From the NCBI RefSeq assembly GCF_030817495.1, contig NZ_JAUSZK010000001.1:3079001-3143000 (forward strand): a DNA stretch of 64,000 nucleotides. The letters run 5' to 3'. Numbering within the stretch: the stretch's first letter is position 1; every line of letters starts with the position of its first letter. The DNA is from Streptomyces sp. V3I7 (GTDB taxonomy: Bacteria > Actinomycetota > Actinomycetes > Streptomycetales > Streptomycetaceae). Below the pieces are notes generated by a model. That model was not told where the DNA came from and made no database searches. It saw nothing but the letters and a program-made list of their open reading frames with translations. The translations under genes were made by a program, and so were the position numbers. Of the stretch, positions 17,588 through 25,621 are shown in pieces.

Positions 17588-18976
17588 TCAGCGCGGCGAG
17601 GAGACCGGATTCCTGTACTGCTGGATCATCAGGGTCGACTCATCAAGAGCATCGAACGTCTTGACGTGCATCGGCTCGCTGACGGCGGCCGCGTTCTCGG
17701 CAGGCCCAGCCTGGTGGCCCCGGGTACCCCAGTCATTCTCCCCCTCTTTGGCCTTCTGCCGGACCTTGGTGATGGACCAGTACTTCGCCGGATAGACGAT
17801 GAAGAACATCATCAGCGCGTAGAGCGGGACCAGCAGCGGCGCCGTCGCGCGCTCCCACGTCTTGAGCCCGGGACGCAGTGCCGCGTAGAACAGCAGCTCC
17901 GCCAGAAGGAAGACGGACGCCGTGGCGAAGAGCTGAGGCACTACTGCCCACGTGTCGCTGCGCCAGATGGTGACCCCGACGCCGATGTACAGGATGGGCA
18001 GAAGGACCTCGGTACAGATCTCGATGACCCGCGTCACGAGCGGCCCGCCGTCGAGGTTGATCAGCTCCCAGGGGATGAACCGCCAGCCGGACTTCCCCCA
18101 GCGCCTGCGCTGCTTGTAGGCACTCGTGATCGTGGACGGCATGTCCGTGATCACGTATGCACCGGGAACGGAAACCACCTTGCCGCGCATGAGCGCGTAG
18201 TCGCACAGCTGACGGTCGTCGCCGTCGGTGCCACCGGACAAGTAGTGGTCCAGATTGTCCATGATCACCGGCGTTCGGTACAGAGAGAGGGCCCCGGAGG
18301 TAGGGTTGACGACCCCGATCGCAGATCGCAGGCCCCGGCTGAGATAGCAGAAGATGAAGAGGTTCACGTCTGCCAGCCGGGCCAGAATGGACTCGCTGCG
18401 GTTGCGGACCAGCACGATGCCGGTGCAGGCCATGACCCGGCGCTTATTCATCTCCCGGAGCATCAGCCACAGCGCGTCCGGCTCCAGCTCCGAGTCGGAG
18501 TCGACAGTGAGGATGTACTCGAACTCCTGCCGCATGCCGACCGCCGCACACAACGCGGTGACCTGAGCGGCCCGCTTGCCGCCGTTCTTCTGCCGGTGCC
18601 AGGTGACCAAGGGGTGAGAGAACCCCCGGAGCGGCGTCTGAGACCCGTCATCGACAACGTGGATGTAGTCGGGCCTCCGCTTCTGGTTGAGAAGCGAGTG
18701 GACGGTCGCATGGACGGCCTCGTCCGTCTCGTTGAACGAGGGGATGACCGCGAGGACTCGGCCCTTCACCGCCCGCCGAAAGCGAGAGCGCACAGGGAAG
18801 GCAGCGAGGGCCATGTAGGCCAGCACGGCCAGGGTCAGAAGGACGTAGTAGACGCCGAGGAAGAGCCCCGAGACGTCCTTGAAGGAGCGGGCGGAAGCGG
18901 CCCAGTAGGCCACTCCCGCCATCACCACCACGGTCGCCGCGCTCTGCACCAACCGCCGAAGCGCCCTAGTCGGCAT
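17588..18976 (-). CDS. Membrane GT2 polysaccharide synthase (hyaluronan/chitin-synthase-like)
   Basis: 462 residues. Two N-terminal membrane helices, a cytosolic GT-A domain and about four C-terminal helices. GT2 processive-synthase motifs are complete: AVIPSFNE, VVDDGS, NGGKRAAQ, the DSD metal site, GGTDGDDRQL (general base Asp region) and QRRRW (acceptor/UDP binding). Such enzymes polymerise and export a polysaccharide from UDP-sugars. ATG 18976 lies inside the end of the 81-residue gene upstream (11-base overlap), so these two are coupled. Convergent with the UDP-sugar dehydrogenase, from which it is separated by IS debris. The polymer is unknown. Confidence 0.85.
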   Translation of the reverse strand: MPTRALRRLVQSAATVVVMAGVAYWAASARSFKDVSGLFLGVYYVLLTLAVLAYMALAAFPVRSRFRRAVKGRVLAVIPSFNETDEAVHATVHSLLNQKRRPDYIHVVDDGSQTPLRGFSHPLVTWHRQKNGGKRAAQVTALCAAVGMRQEFEYILTVDSDSELEPDALWLMLREMNKRRVMACTGIVLVRNRSESILARLADVNLFIFCYLSRGLRSAIGVVNPTSGALSLYRTPVIMDNLDHYLSGGTDGDDRQLCDYALMRGKVVSVPGAYVITDMPSTITSAYKQRRRWGKSGWRFIPWELINLDGGPLVTRVIEICTEVLLPILYIGVGVTIWRSDTWAVVPQLFATASVFLLAELLFYAALRPGLKTWERATAPLLVPLYALMMFFIVYPAKYWSITKVRQKAKEGENDWGTRGHQAGPAENAAAVSEPMHVKTFDALDESTLMIQQYRNPVSSPR

Positions 18977-19211
18977 ACGACTCGCCCTGAGCCCCAGCGT
19001 TCCGGCCCACAGATGCGCCCCCGTTCCCCACAGCGAGGTTGTAGTGGCCGGGGCTGTACCGCTTGGCCCGGTTGGCCGCACGGTAGATCCAGAGGCCCAC
19101 CACCAGCAGGAGAACCACTCCGGCAGCAAGCATGCTGAGCGAGAACTGGTAGCCCAGGAAAGTCAGGCCGACGCCGGTGGCAGCAAGAGTGCCCTTTCCG
19201 TACATGATCAA
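18966..19211 (-). CDS. Small membrane protein coupled to the GT2 synthase
   Basis: 81 residues with two hydrophobic segments (about residues 5-20 and 28-45) and a hydrophilic Gly/Asn-rich tail. The stop overlaps the GT2 start by 11 bases, so it is probably a subunit or accessory protein of the synthase, similar in position to small partners of other bacterial polysaccharide synthases. Start is ATG 19211 (GGAGGGATTG lies close, so ATG 19205 is possible). Not recognised as a named family. Confidence 0.65.
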   Translation of the reverse strand: MIMYGKGTLAATGVGLTFLGYQFSLSMLAAGVVLLLVVGLWIYRAANRAKRYSPGHYNLAVGNGGASVGRNAGAQGESYAD

Positions 19212-20210
19212 TCCCTCCCCTATGCAGCTCGACGGCTGCTCAGTACGGTTTCGCGGGAACGAGCCTCAAATGACCAACTCGCCCCGGGTTGCGCCTTGGT
19301 GGGACACGCTCCCCCAGTGAAGAAAATGTGAAAATCTCTGGCAGGCGCGCTCATCATATGGGGGATTCACCCCCTGGCGCATGCTGTCGCTACATCTGCG
19401 AACTACCGCAAGGACTGAAGGAATTCGTCCGTATGCGGAGGCGCTTGTGAGCAGCAGGATCGAGCGCGGCGCGCGCCTGGAGCACCGGGCCCTGGGCGTG
19501 CAGCGTCTCGCAGTGCGCTCCGAGGACTACTGGGACTACAAGCCGAGCAGCGAGTCCAGACCATCGACGGCTTCACCAGCGCGGTCAAACATGTCGAGGA
19601 CGGCCCCTTCCCCGGCTCCGTAGAGTACGAGGTCGTCCTAAACAGTCGGCCGATACACCGCCTCCCAGCTCCGCCCGGCGCCCATCACCACTGCGGCCAT
19701 GGAGCAGATGGCGGCCGCCGACTACCCCGAGCTGGCCCAGATTCTCGTCGAGCGGCCCGACCAGGCCCTGTTGTCACGTCACGGCTGCCAAGGACGACAA
19801 CCCCTTCGCCGACGACAGCGACGACGACTCCGACGAAGACTCCTCGGACGACGACAGCGGCGACGCACCGCCGTGGGCAAAGAAGGCCCCCGCGCTGTTC
19901 TCCGACCTGCTGGTGACGGCCGCGACCGAACCCGACTTCCGCTTCCACGTCACGGCCGCCTGGCGCGACGTCGTGGCGAGGCCAAGCGGATCCGCGCCGA
20001 GGGCCGCCTGCGCGTCACCCCTCGGCTCCGACGGCATGTGGTCGGCTCATGCCACCGAGGCTTGTCCATATGTGGGCGGGCGTCGGCATAGCCCGGGCGG
20101 AGCGGGCCGAAGGCAGGAGCGGCGCCCCGAGCGGAGCCGTGAAGCCGGCCCGGTGTTGGCGCTTCCCGTGTTCCTGAGCCAATCGCCGCCGCCAGTAGGC
20201 GTGCCCAGTG
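19212..20210. other. About 1 kb of decayed coding sequence
   Basis: Upstream promoter region of the GT2 pair, then gene debris. On the plus strand, meaningful segments change frame several times: EDYWDY, then QTIDGFTSAVKHVEDG and GSVEYEVVL, then MEQMAAADYPELAQILVERP, then an acidic DDSDDDSDEDSSDDDSGD run leading to FRFHVTAAWRDVVA. This looks like one or two broken genes of unknown family (19440-20030). Confidence 0.5.
19440..20030 (+). pseudogene. Frameshifted hypothetical gene with acidic run
   Basis: Fragments listed for the surrounding region keep high GC3 but need at least three frame changes and pass an in-frame stop near 19621. No domain recognised. The acidic Asp/Ser run near 19800-19860 is followed by PPWAKKAPALFSDLL. 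Best read as a decayed gene. Confidence 0.4.
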
Positions 20211-20684
20211 TCAGCCGAGGTACGGCGCTTCCCGGTCCCCCAAAGCATGCTGCAGCCGGAGCCGTTGAGTGTGGTGCATGGGCAGCTTCTCCAGCTCGCT
20301 CGGGTCGACCCAGCGCAGCTCTGTCGACTCGTCCGAGATGGTGAGTTCGCCGCCGGTCACGCGGGCGCGGAAGCACACGTTGAACTGGCGGCGCACTTCG
20401 CCGTCGCTGTAGGCGATCACATGGCGTGGGTCCGTGTACGTCCCGACCAGCCCGGTGATCTCGACGTCCAGGCCGGTCTCCTCCTTCACTTCGCGTACCG
20501 CCGTGCCGGGCAGGGAATCGGTCATCTCCATGCAACCACCCGGCAGCGCCCACAGATCGTTGTCCCGGCGGCGCTGGAGCAGAATGCGGCCCTCGTCATC
20601 GATGACGACCGCCGAGGCCGCGACCACCAGCGAGTTCGGTGTCGGCGCTGCGGGGTCGTCGTAGTACTCGGTGCGGCGGGACAT
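20211..20684 (-). CDS. NUDIX hydrolase
   Basis: 157 residues. The Nudix box GxxExTDSLPGTAVREVKEETG is represented by GCMEMTDSLPGTAVREVKEE, with the REVKEE metal-binding glutamates. An N-terminal VVAASAVVIDDEGRILLQRR strand and WALPGG precede it. NUDIX enzymes cleave nucleoside diphosphates linked to another moiety; the substrate is not predictable. ATG 20684 (MSRRTEYYDD) is four bases after the stop of the XRE regulator, so both form one operon; a longer N-terminus would overlap the regulator. Confidence 0.88.
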   Translation of the reverse strand: MSRRTEYYDDPAAPTPNSLVVAASAVVIDDEGRILLQRRRDNDLWALPGGCMEMTDSLPGTAVREVKEETGLDVEITGLVGTYTDPRHVIAYSDGEVRRQFNVCFRARVTGGELTISDESTELRWVDPSELEKLPMHHTQRLRLQHALGDREAPYLG

Positions 20685-20688
20685 GTGC

Positions 20689-21429
20689 CTATTTCTCCAC
20701 TGGTCGGGCCGTGTTCCACACGGCATCAATGCTGGCGGCATAGGTGTCGAACATGCCGCCGTCCTCCGCACGCCGCAGGTGCCATACCGGCGTCCCATAG
20801 GCGTTCACACCCAACACGTGTCCGTTCACGAGCATTTGGTCGTCCGCTCGGTAGATCGAGTTGTACAGCGTCGTCGCGTGCGTACGGACCTCGATGCCCG
20901 GGACGGTGAGCAGCGACCGGTAGTGCATCAATGCGAGGCGGCACCGTGACTCAATGCCATGCCCGAACCGCTCTTCCCCGCCGCGCTGCCGTACAGCCGC
21001 ACTGTCGGCGTCCCCGACCGCGATACGGATCGCGCACCCGGCGGCCGCTCGCTCCTCGAGCAGCGCGTTGAGCCGCGGGTAGCCCTCGTGCAGGAACAGC
21101 CCGGCGTACACAAGGATGTCGAGCCGCTCGCGTGCCTGCGCGAACAGCTCGGCGTAGGCAGCTACGGGCAGGTCGGCGCGGTGCGGGTAGAGGGCGACCA
21201 GCTCGGGGCTGATGGCACGGGCCTTCCGCGGCTGCCACAGCGCCGGCCACAGGACGTGGACGTCCTCGCCGAGCAGCTCGGCCGCGCGCAGGGCGGTCAC
21301 CTGCCGCGGCACCCGGTCCTTGTTCACCCACCGCTCCACGCTCTTCGGATCGATGCCGACCTTCCGTGCCAGCGTCTCGTGGGTCCAGCCCCCGGCGGCC
21401 ATAACTGCTCGCAGGCGCTCGTTCGGCAT
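20689..21429 (-). CDS. XRE family regulator with C-terminal sensor-like domain
   Basis: 246 residues. The N-terminal helix-turn-helix includes ERLRAVMAAGGWTHETLARKVGIDPKSVERWVNKDR. The C-terminal 150 residues (YAELFAQARERLDILVYAGLFLHEGYPRLNALLEERAAAG onward) follow the pattern of phospholipase-D-like or nucleotide-sensing domains that often sit in XRE proteins next to NUDIX genes in Streptomyces. ATG 21429 is preceded by GAGGAG. First gene of the regulator-NUDIX operon; palindromes lie upstream. Confidence 0.8.
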   Translation of the reverse strand: MPNERLRAVMAAGGWTHETLARKVGIDPKSVERWVNKDRVPRQVTALRAAELLGEDVHVLWPALWQPRKARAISPELVALYPHRADLPVAAYAELFAQARERLDILVYAGLFLHEGYPRLNALLEERAAAGCAIRIAVGDADSAAVRQRGGEERFGHGIESRCRLALMHYRSLLTVPGIEVRTHATTLYNSIYRADDQMLVNGHVLGVNAYGTPVWHLRRAEDGGMFDTYAASIDAVWNTARPVEK

Positions 21430-21458
21430 CACGACTCCTCCCCGTCCGTCCAAGCGCG

Positions 21459-21490
21459 GTAGGGACGTTCTACCCCCTACAGGACGTCCT
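21459..21490. promoter_or_regulatory. Palindromes between the XRE gene and a divergent gene
   Basis: GTAGGG (21459-21464) with CCCTAC (21475-21480), directly followed by the perfect 10-bp palindrome AGGACGTCCT (21481-21490). They sit 30-60 bases upstream of the XRE start, fitting an autoregulatory operator. Confidence 0.4.
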
Positions 21491-21604
21491 GAAGTGGAAG
21501 TTGGGCGAGGTTCCTACGTCCTGGTCGCGCAGAGGACGATCGCCACACGTAAATGCCTTGGCGGTCGAGGCACGGCCCCGGGGACGCGACCAGTTGGAGC
21601 CGAG

Positions 21605-21967
21605 ATGCCCGAGACCACGCAGCCCGCGGCCGCCTCGACGGCACCCACCGACGATGTGGACGTACGCAAGCTTCTGCCGCTCCCCGCGATCAACGGCCTG
21701 TCCCAGCAGCAAGTCCGCGGCATGACCTGCGTGTGGGACGGCATCGCCCTCACCGGGGCCACCGCCATCGACCTCGGTCCCCGCCGTCTGAGGTGGTGCG
21801 GCCATGTGATCCAGTGGTTCCCTCGCGGCTGCCGACCGTGCGTCCTGCCGCGAGCCATGGAGAAGCTGCACCTGCACACCCAGTCGTGCGAGCAGTGCGT
21901 CTACGACTTCACCCAGTGCGCCACCGGCCGCGGTCTGGTCCGGCTCATCCGGGAGACCCGCCGATGA
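21605..21967 (+). CDS. Cys-rich hypothetical protein
   Basis: 120 residues, not recognised. Seven cysteines in the C-terminal two thirds occur as MTCVWDG, WCGH, GCRPC, SCEQC and TQC, suggesting a zinc ribbon or other metal-binding fold. The C-terminal TGRGLVRLIRETRR is basic. ATG 21605 follows GGAGCCGAG. The stop overlaps the next ATG (ATGA), so it is coupled to the downstream gene, and it is divergent from the XRE/NUDIX operon with which it probably travels. Confidence 0.65.
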   Translation: MPETTQPAAASTAPTDDVDVRKLLPLPAINGLSQQQVRGMTCVWDGIALTGATAIDLGPRRLRWCGHVIQWFPRGCRPCVLPRAMEKLHLHTQSCEQCVYDFTQCATGRGLVRLIRETRR

Positions 21968-22082
21968 CCGTCTGTGCGCTCCGCGACAAGCCTGTCAACG
22001 GCAAACCGGTCGAGTGGGCGCACATCTGCCCGTCGGGCCCGGGCATTACGGTGTACGTCTTCCCGACACCATGCAGGCCTGA
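21964..22082 (+). pseudogene. Short gene broken near its end (frameshift)
   Basis: Starts at ATG 21964 within the stop of the preceding gene (ATGA): MTVCALRDKPVNGKPVEWAH continuing to VYVFP. In this frame no stop comes until 22800, but one base added near 22057 would give a C-terminus LPDTMQA and a stop at 22080-22082, just before a 13-bp terminator hairpin. That fit suggests a one-base deletion; the annotated long fusion into downstream sequence is unlikely to be real. Confidence 0.5.
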
Positions 22083-22105
22083 GCAGCCGACGGCCCAAGT
22101 GCAGC

Positions 22106-22151
22106 AGCCAGCCCCCTGTCGGCGGCGAAACCCGCAGGCAGGGGGCTGGCT
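22106..22151 (+). terminator. Terminator hairpin
   Basis: Arms AGCCAGCCCCCTG (22106-22118) and CAGGGGGCTGGCT (22139-22151), perfect 13 bp. It marks the original 3' end of the two-gene unit before it. Confidence 0.75.
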
Positions 22152-22359
22152 CAGTACGGCTTACTTCTTGCCCTGGTTCTTGTCGGGGATCTTGGTGAGC
22201 TGGGTTTTTGCTGGTCAGGCGCGGTGGGCTCGTGCGCCTGGTGGTCGTCGTTGGTCGTCTTTGACCACTGTCGAGCGCCCTCGGACGGTCCAGAGGCGGC
22301 CCAGAAAGGGGCTCCTGGGCTACCCTCACCTGCGGCACTCGGACTATCGGGGGGACCAA

Positions 22360-22800
22360 TTGGCCGGGCTCATACCTTGGATCGCGCCAACATTCGCGCT
22401 CGCCGGCGTGGCGGTCGGGGCCTTCCTCAATCCCTGGGGAACTCGTCGCCAGTCCTGGCAGACCGCACGTCGTGAGGCCTTCGATCGAGCCATTTCTGCT
22501 ACCAAGGCAGCAGACTTTGCCCGGCACTACCCGCGGCACGTCGACCCAGGTGAACTGGGTCCCGATCGGCAACGGGCAGACGACTTCAATGCACAACTCG
22601 CCATCCGAGGGTTCGAGCGACTGGCAGAGGCCATGCACGAGATGCGCCAGCAACTAGCGGCCCTTGAGCCCTACTTCGAGCCCGAGTGGGACGACAACCA
22701 GTGGCCGATCACGGACGAAACCGCAGCGTCGCTCCTGGCCCAGCTGAAGCGCGAGCGACAGCGTGTCCCTCTGCGCATAAGGCAAACCACTACCCGGTGA
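22360..22800 (+). CDS. Small single-pass membrane protein, hypothetical
   Basis: 146 residues from TTG 22360, which follows a GGGGGACCA stretch. One N-terminal helix (LIPWIAPTFALAGVAVGAFL) is followed by a charged cytosolic part with helical heptad-like pattern and the C-terminal LLAQLKRERQRVPLR. No family recognised. Another protein of similar design is at 36061-36525. The frame is open to 21553 on the left but that part belongs to other genes. Confidence 0.5.
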   Translation: MAGLIPWIAPTFALAGVAVGAFLNPWGTRRQSWQTARREAFDRAISATKAADFARHYPRHVDPGELGPDRQRADDFNAQLAIRGFERLAEAMHEMRQQLAALEPYFEPEWDDNQWPITDETAASLLAQLKRERQRVPLRIRQTTTR

Positions 22801-22979
22801 GATGCCTACCTGCGTACTGAGGTTCAAGCCGCGCTGACCCCCGCTTTAGGAGTTCGATCACCCTGCGGAGCGGCGTGCCCAAATGGGGCTCGGTGGTGGC
22901 TAGTCGATCCGGCTGCGGCCGCTTCGGTGCGCCATCGTTCGCCGCCGTTGATGTCAGCTGGAGATGTCAACCCGCCGGC

Positions 22980-23558
22980 CTACGCGCTGATGGGCAACTC
23001 CCGTGCCCGCTGGCGGGCTTCGGCCCTCAGGCCCTTGAGGCGGCCGTGGAATGCGTTGTGGCGGTTCTGGTCCAGGTTCAGCGGCAGGTCGAGTTGAGAG
23101 ATGAGCTCCGACTCCAGCGCCCACGGCTCGCCATGCTCGATCCAGCACACTCGCGCGTTCTCTGCCATCCACTGACTGAGGGTGGCTTCCCCGGCCTTGC
23201 CGAAGGTCATGCGCTTGCCGCTGCCCACGCGGCGAAGTTCAAGCCCGAGCAGGCAGCCGAGTGTGAGCCGCAGCGTCGATCCGGCCGCGTTGCCTCGGTA
23301 GTGGTACCGCACGCGCTTCCGCAGGTTCTGCGTGCTGGTCTTGTTCGCCATGTATCGCGGGGCTATACCGACGTAGAGCAGACGTCCGACGTCCAGGTCC
23401 TGGTGGGGTGCCTGCTTGAAGTGCCACCCGTAGACCCCCGCCACGGCTGGAACGGGGCTCGGGCGCATCAAGACCTGCTGCGCCGACCACAGTCGGTCGG
23501 GACTGGTGAGAGCAGTAGCTTCCACGAAGCCTCCAGGTGCACCACGGCTGACAGCCAA
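22980..23558 (-). CDS. Stand-alone GIY-YIG nuclease family protein
   Basis: 192 residues. The GIY-YIG core is seen as VAGVYGWHFK (GVY for GIY) with RLLYVGIAP (YVG for YIG), the catalytic Arg region NLRKRVRYHYRGNAAGSTLR, and a downstream Glu in EPWALESELI. The C-terminal NLDQNRHNAFHGRLKGLR resembles the tail of small actinobacterial GIY-YIG proteins found near mobile elements. GTG/ATG 23558 start is uncertain. Target unknown; no methylase or restriction partner is adjacent. Confidence 0.75.
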   Translation of the reverse strand: MAVSRGAPGGFVEATALTSPDRLWSAQQVLMRPSPVPAVAGVYGWHFKQAPHQDLDVGRLLYVGIAPRYMANKTSTQNLRKRVRYHYRGNAAGSTLRLTLGCLLGLELRRVGSGKRMTFGKAGEATLSQWMAENARVCWIEHGEPWALESELISQLDLPLNLDQNRHNAFHGRLKGLRAEARQRARELPISA

Positions 23559-24000
23559 AGGCTACTGGCTGATGACAGGGCATGTTCGACCTCTCGGCTG
23601 CCACAGACCCTCAGCTTGGGAAGCTGCGTGCATTTGGGGCTGGCTCCTGCTCTGACCTGGGTGAACGCCTCGAACGGAGCCTTGTCGGTGCCACTTGCCT
23701 TCACCGTGGTTCCCCGCTGTTCCCTGCTCGATCTGGTGCGACGGTGAGCGGAGCGCTGTCGAGTGCCGCTCCGAAGTGCACGCACGCCTTCACCCGCCGA
23801 GCGGCGCGCGCGTCCTCGGCGTCGAGTGAGACAACAACCAACTCTTGTGCATCACACCGGGCTCCGACACCTGACATGTCCGCGTGCGGTCAGCACTGCT
23901 GGTACCTGGGTGGCGCCAGAGATGAATGGGCATGATGTCCCCCTAGCAACAGGGCGCTACTGATGGGCAGCGCAGCTCTGCGCTGTGTCAAGGGGGATGC
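23559..24000. other. 442-base gap
   Basis: Contains the first, incomplete copy (about 23604-23750) of the degenerate repeat that recurs at 24895 and 25241. No gene is supported except possibly the small frame ending at 24160. Confidence 0.4.
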
Positions 24001-24160
24001 ATGTCCGAACCGTTCTTCGGGGGGTCTAGCCGAGCGGAACGAGAGGCGGCCCCTCGTGCAGCGCCCGGACCCGCTCGTGGTGTATCCGATCGGGAGGCTT
24101 TACGGCGAGCCGGGGCTGTTCTGGGTTGGCGAGGACTCGTTGTGCCTCGCCGATCTGTGA
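23963..24160 (+). CDS. Possible small ORF overlapping the next gene
   Basis: 65 codons; the last 35 (ending PLVVYPIGRLYGEPGLFWVG then EDSLCLADL) have high GC3 and natural composition, whereas the overlapping frame from ATG 24001 has low GC3 here. Its TGA overlaps a GTG at 24157 (GTGA), the usual coupling arrangement. No ribosome binding site of note, no family. If real, the next gene starts at 24157. Confidence 0.3.
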   Translation: MGSAALRCVKGDACPNRSSGGLAERNERRPLVQRPDPLVVYPIGRLYGEPGLFWVGEDSLCLADL

Positions 24161-24798
24161 CACTACGTGTCGACGTTGATTTCCCTAGCTTTGGCGATCA
24201 TTTCTCAGGCGTCCTAGAGATAAGCGGCTCGGATGGTCGCCTATCGCATGCAGAAGCGAAGAAGATTCAACATGCGAGGACCGCAGCTGGCCGTCTCCCG
24301 GTCCCTAGGGAATCGGCCACCTCTGTTCAGAATAGAGTTCGTGTGTTTAAGAGCACGAGCGAAGCGATCGACTTCTTCATCTCGCTGACTTCAGACCTGC
24401 ACGGCAGCCTTTCGTCAGACCGTGAGCGCCAACTCGTTGGCCTGCTGTATAGCAGCGAAGCCTTGGTGCCGAGCTTCAACTCCCCGCCCTCGGTATGGGT
24501 GCCCTTGAGAAATGCTGCGGAACAAGCCTCCGCAATCGGTATTGGGGTCACATGGGGTGGTGGTAATATTCCAGCGCTACTTGGAGCCTATATTGGGGGA
24601 CTTTTTCTCGTTAAGTTTGTTACCCCAATAGTTTCCGAAGCTGGTAATGCGACAGCTGCCGGAGTTGGAACGAAAATCCGATCAGCCTTTGGTGTCGCTC
24701 CGCCACTATCTCCGCAGACACCAGCCGAGGAAAACGCGGATGATCCGGCGTCGCCACCTGAGACGCCAGCGGGTGGAGCGCAGGAAGGCTCAAGTTGA
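24001..24798 (+). CDS. Lower-GC orphan protein with one membrane-like segment
   Basis: 265 residues from ATG 24001 (AAGGGGGATGC site), or 213 from GTG 24157. The first 50 residues are Ala/Arg/Pro-rich and may be shadow. The middle (VTLRVDVDFPSFGDHFSGVL, then SHAEAKKIQHAR, then SEAIDFFISLTSDLHGSLSS) is mixed alpha/beta; a Gly-rich hydrophobic segment (GGNIPALLGAYIGGLFLVKF) is followed by an acidic Pro-rich tail. GC content is clearly lower than in core genes, pointing to recent transfer. No family recognised. Confidence 0.55.
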   Translation: MSEPFFGGSSRAEREAAPRAAPGPARGVSDREALRRAGAVLGWRGLVVPRRSVTLRVDVDFPSFGDHFSGVLEISGSDGRLSHAEAKKIQHARTAAGRLPVPRESATSVQNRVRVFKSTSEAIDFFISLTSDLHGSLSSDRERQLVGLLYSSEALVPSFNSPPSVWVPLRNAAEQASAIGIGVTWGGGNIPALLGAYIGGLFLVKFVTPIVSEAGNATAAGVGTKIRSAFGVAPPLSPQTPAEENADDPASPPETPAGGAQEGSS

Positions 24799-25621
24799 CA
24801 GTGGTGGGCCGCAACCTCGGTGCCCAACTCGCACGTGAGGTCGAGTGACCTACGGCGAGGCAGTCCGGAGCCGTCGTTGTACCCGTGGCCAGTCCCCGCT
24901 GTTCCCCGTGGTTCCTCGCACGATCTGGCTCGCGAATGGCACGAGCCGCTCGCTCCGAAGAATCCTGGGCGGAAGCTGAGCCCTGGAGGTCTGAACCTCA
25001 GCCGACGACAGTCAGCCACGATGGCGGATCCGTCGTCCAACCAGGCGCGCGTGTGCCTCGCCGCACCCCACCGGCCTCAGCCACGCTATCCAGGTTTGTC
25101 GTCGGCCAGAGCAACCCGCGACGGCCGGCCCGCGACAATGGCGGACCCCTCAGCTTGGAAAGCTCGGGTTTCTCGGCGGTGGATGCTGCGCCGACCTGCG
25201 GCGGAGTGGCATTGGAGTCCTGGTCGCACCAGGGCAAGTTCCCGCTGTTCCCCGTGGTTCCCCGCCGGATCTGGCAACGCGAATGGCACGGCCCCTTCGC
25301 CTCGAACGTCCCTTGGCAGAGCTGGGCCCGGGGTCTCTGAGCCTCAGCCGACGACAGCCAGCCAGCCACGATGGCGGGTGCGCCGACCGACCACGCACGC
25401 GTGTGCCTCGACGCACCCCTACCAGCCTCAGCCACGCTGCCATGTCGTCGACCAGAGCAAGCCGCGCCAACGGAAGCGCTAAGAGTCATGCCTGCTCCGC
25501 GCCATGTCATGGGCTCGTACGCCGCGTGCCGACAGCGAGGCCCTTATCGGATCCCCAGTCGGGACGAACGATTTTCGGGAACTCATTCCATTGAGCACCG
25601 GGCGCATGCTATCCCTATGGG
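24799..25621. other. 823-base gap with degenerate long direct repeats
   Basis: Mostly two diverged copies of a unit of about 346 bp (24895-25120 and 25241-25468). Frames are open on both strands but show no consistent codon bias. Likely promoter of the following gene near 25600. Confidence 0.5.
24895..25468. repeat. Diverged direct repeat, period about 346 bp
   Basis: Copy 1 (24895-25120) and copy 2 (25241-25468) share, in order, CCCGCTGTTCCCCGTGGTTCC, GATCTGGC..GCGAATGGCACG, CCTCAGCCGACGACAG, CACGATGGCGG, GCGTGTGCCTCG, CCTCAGCCACGCT and GTCGTCG.CCAGAGCAA. A third partial copy (CCCCGCTGTTCC, GATCTGG) lies at 23712-23740, and CCCTCAGCTTGG precedes both outer copies. Confidence 0.7.
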
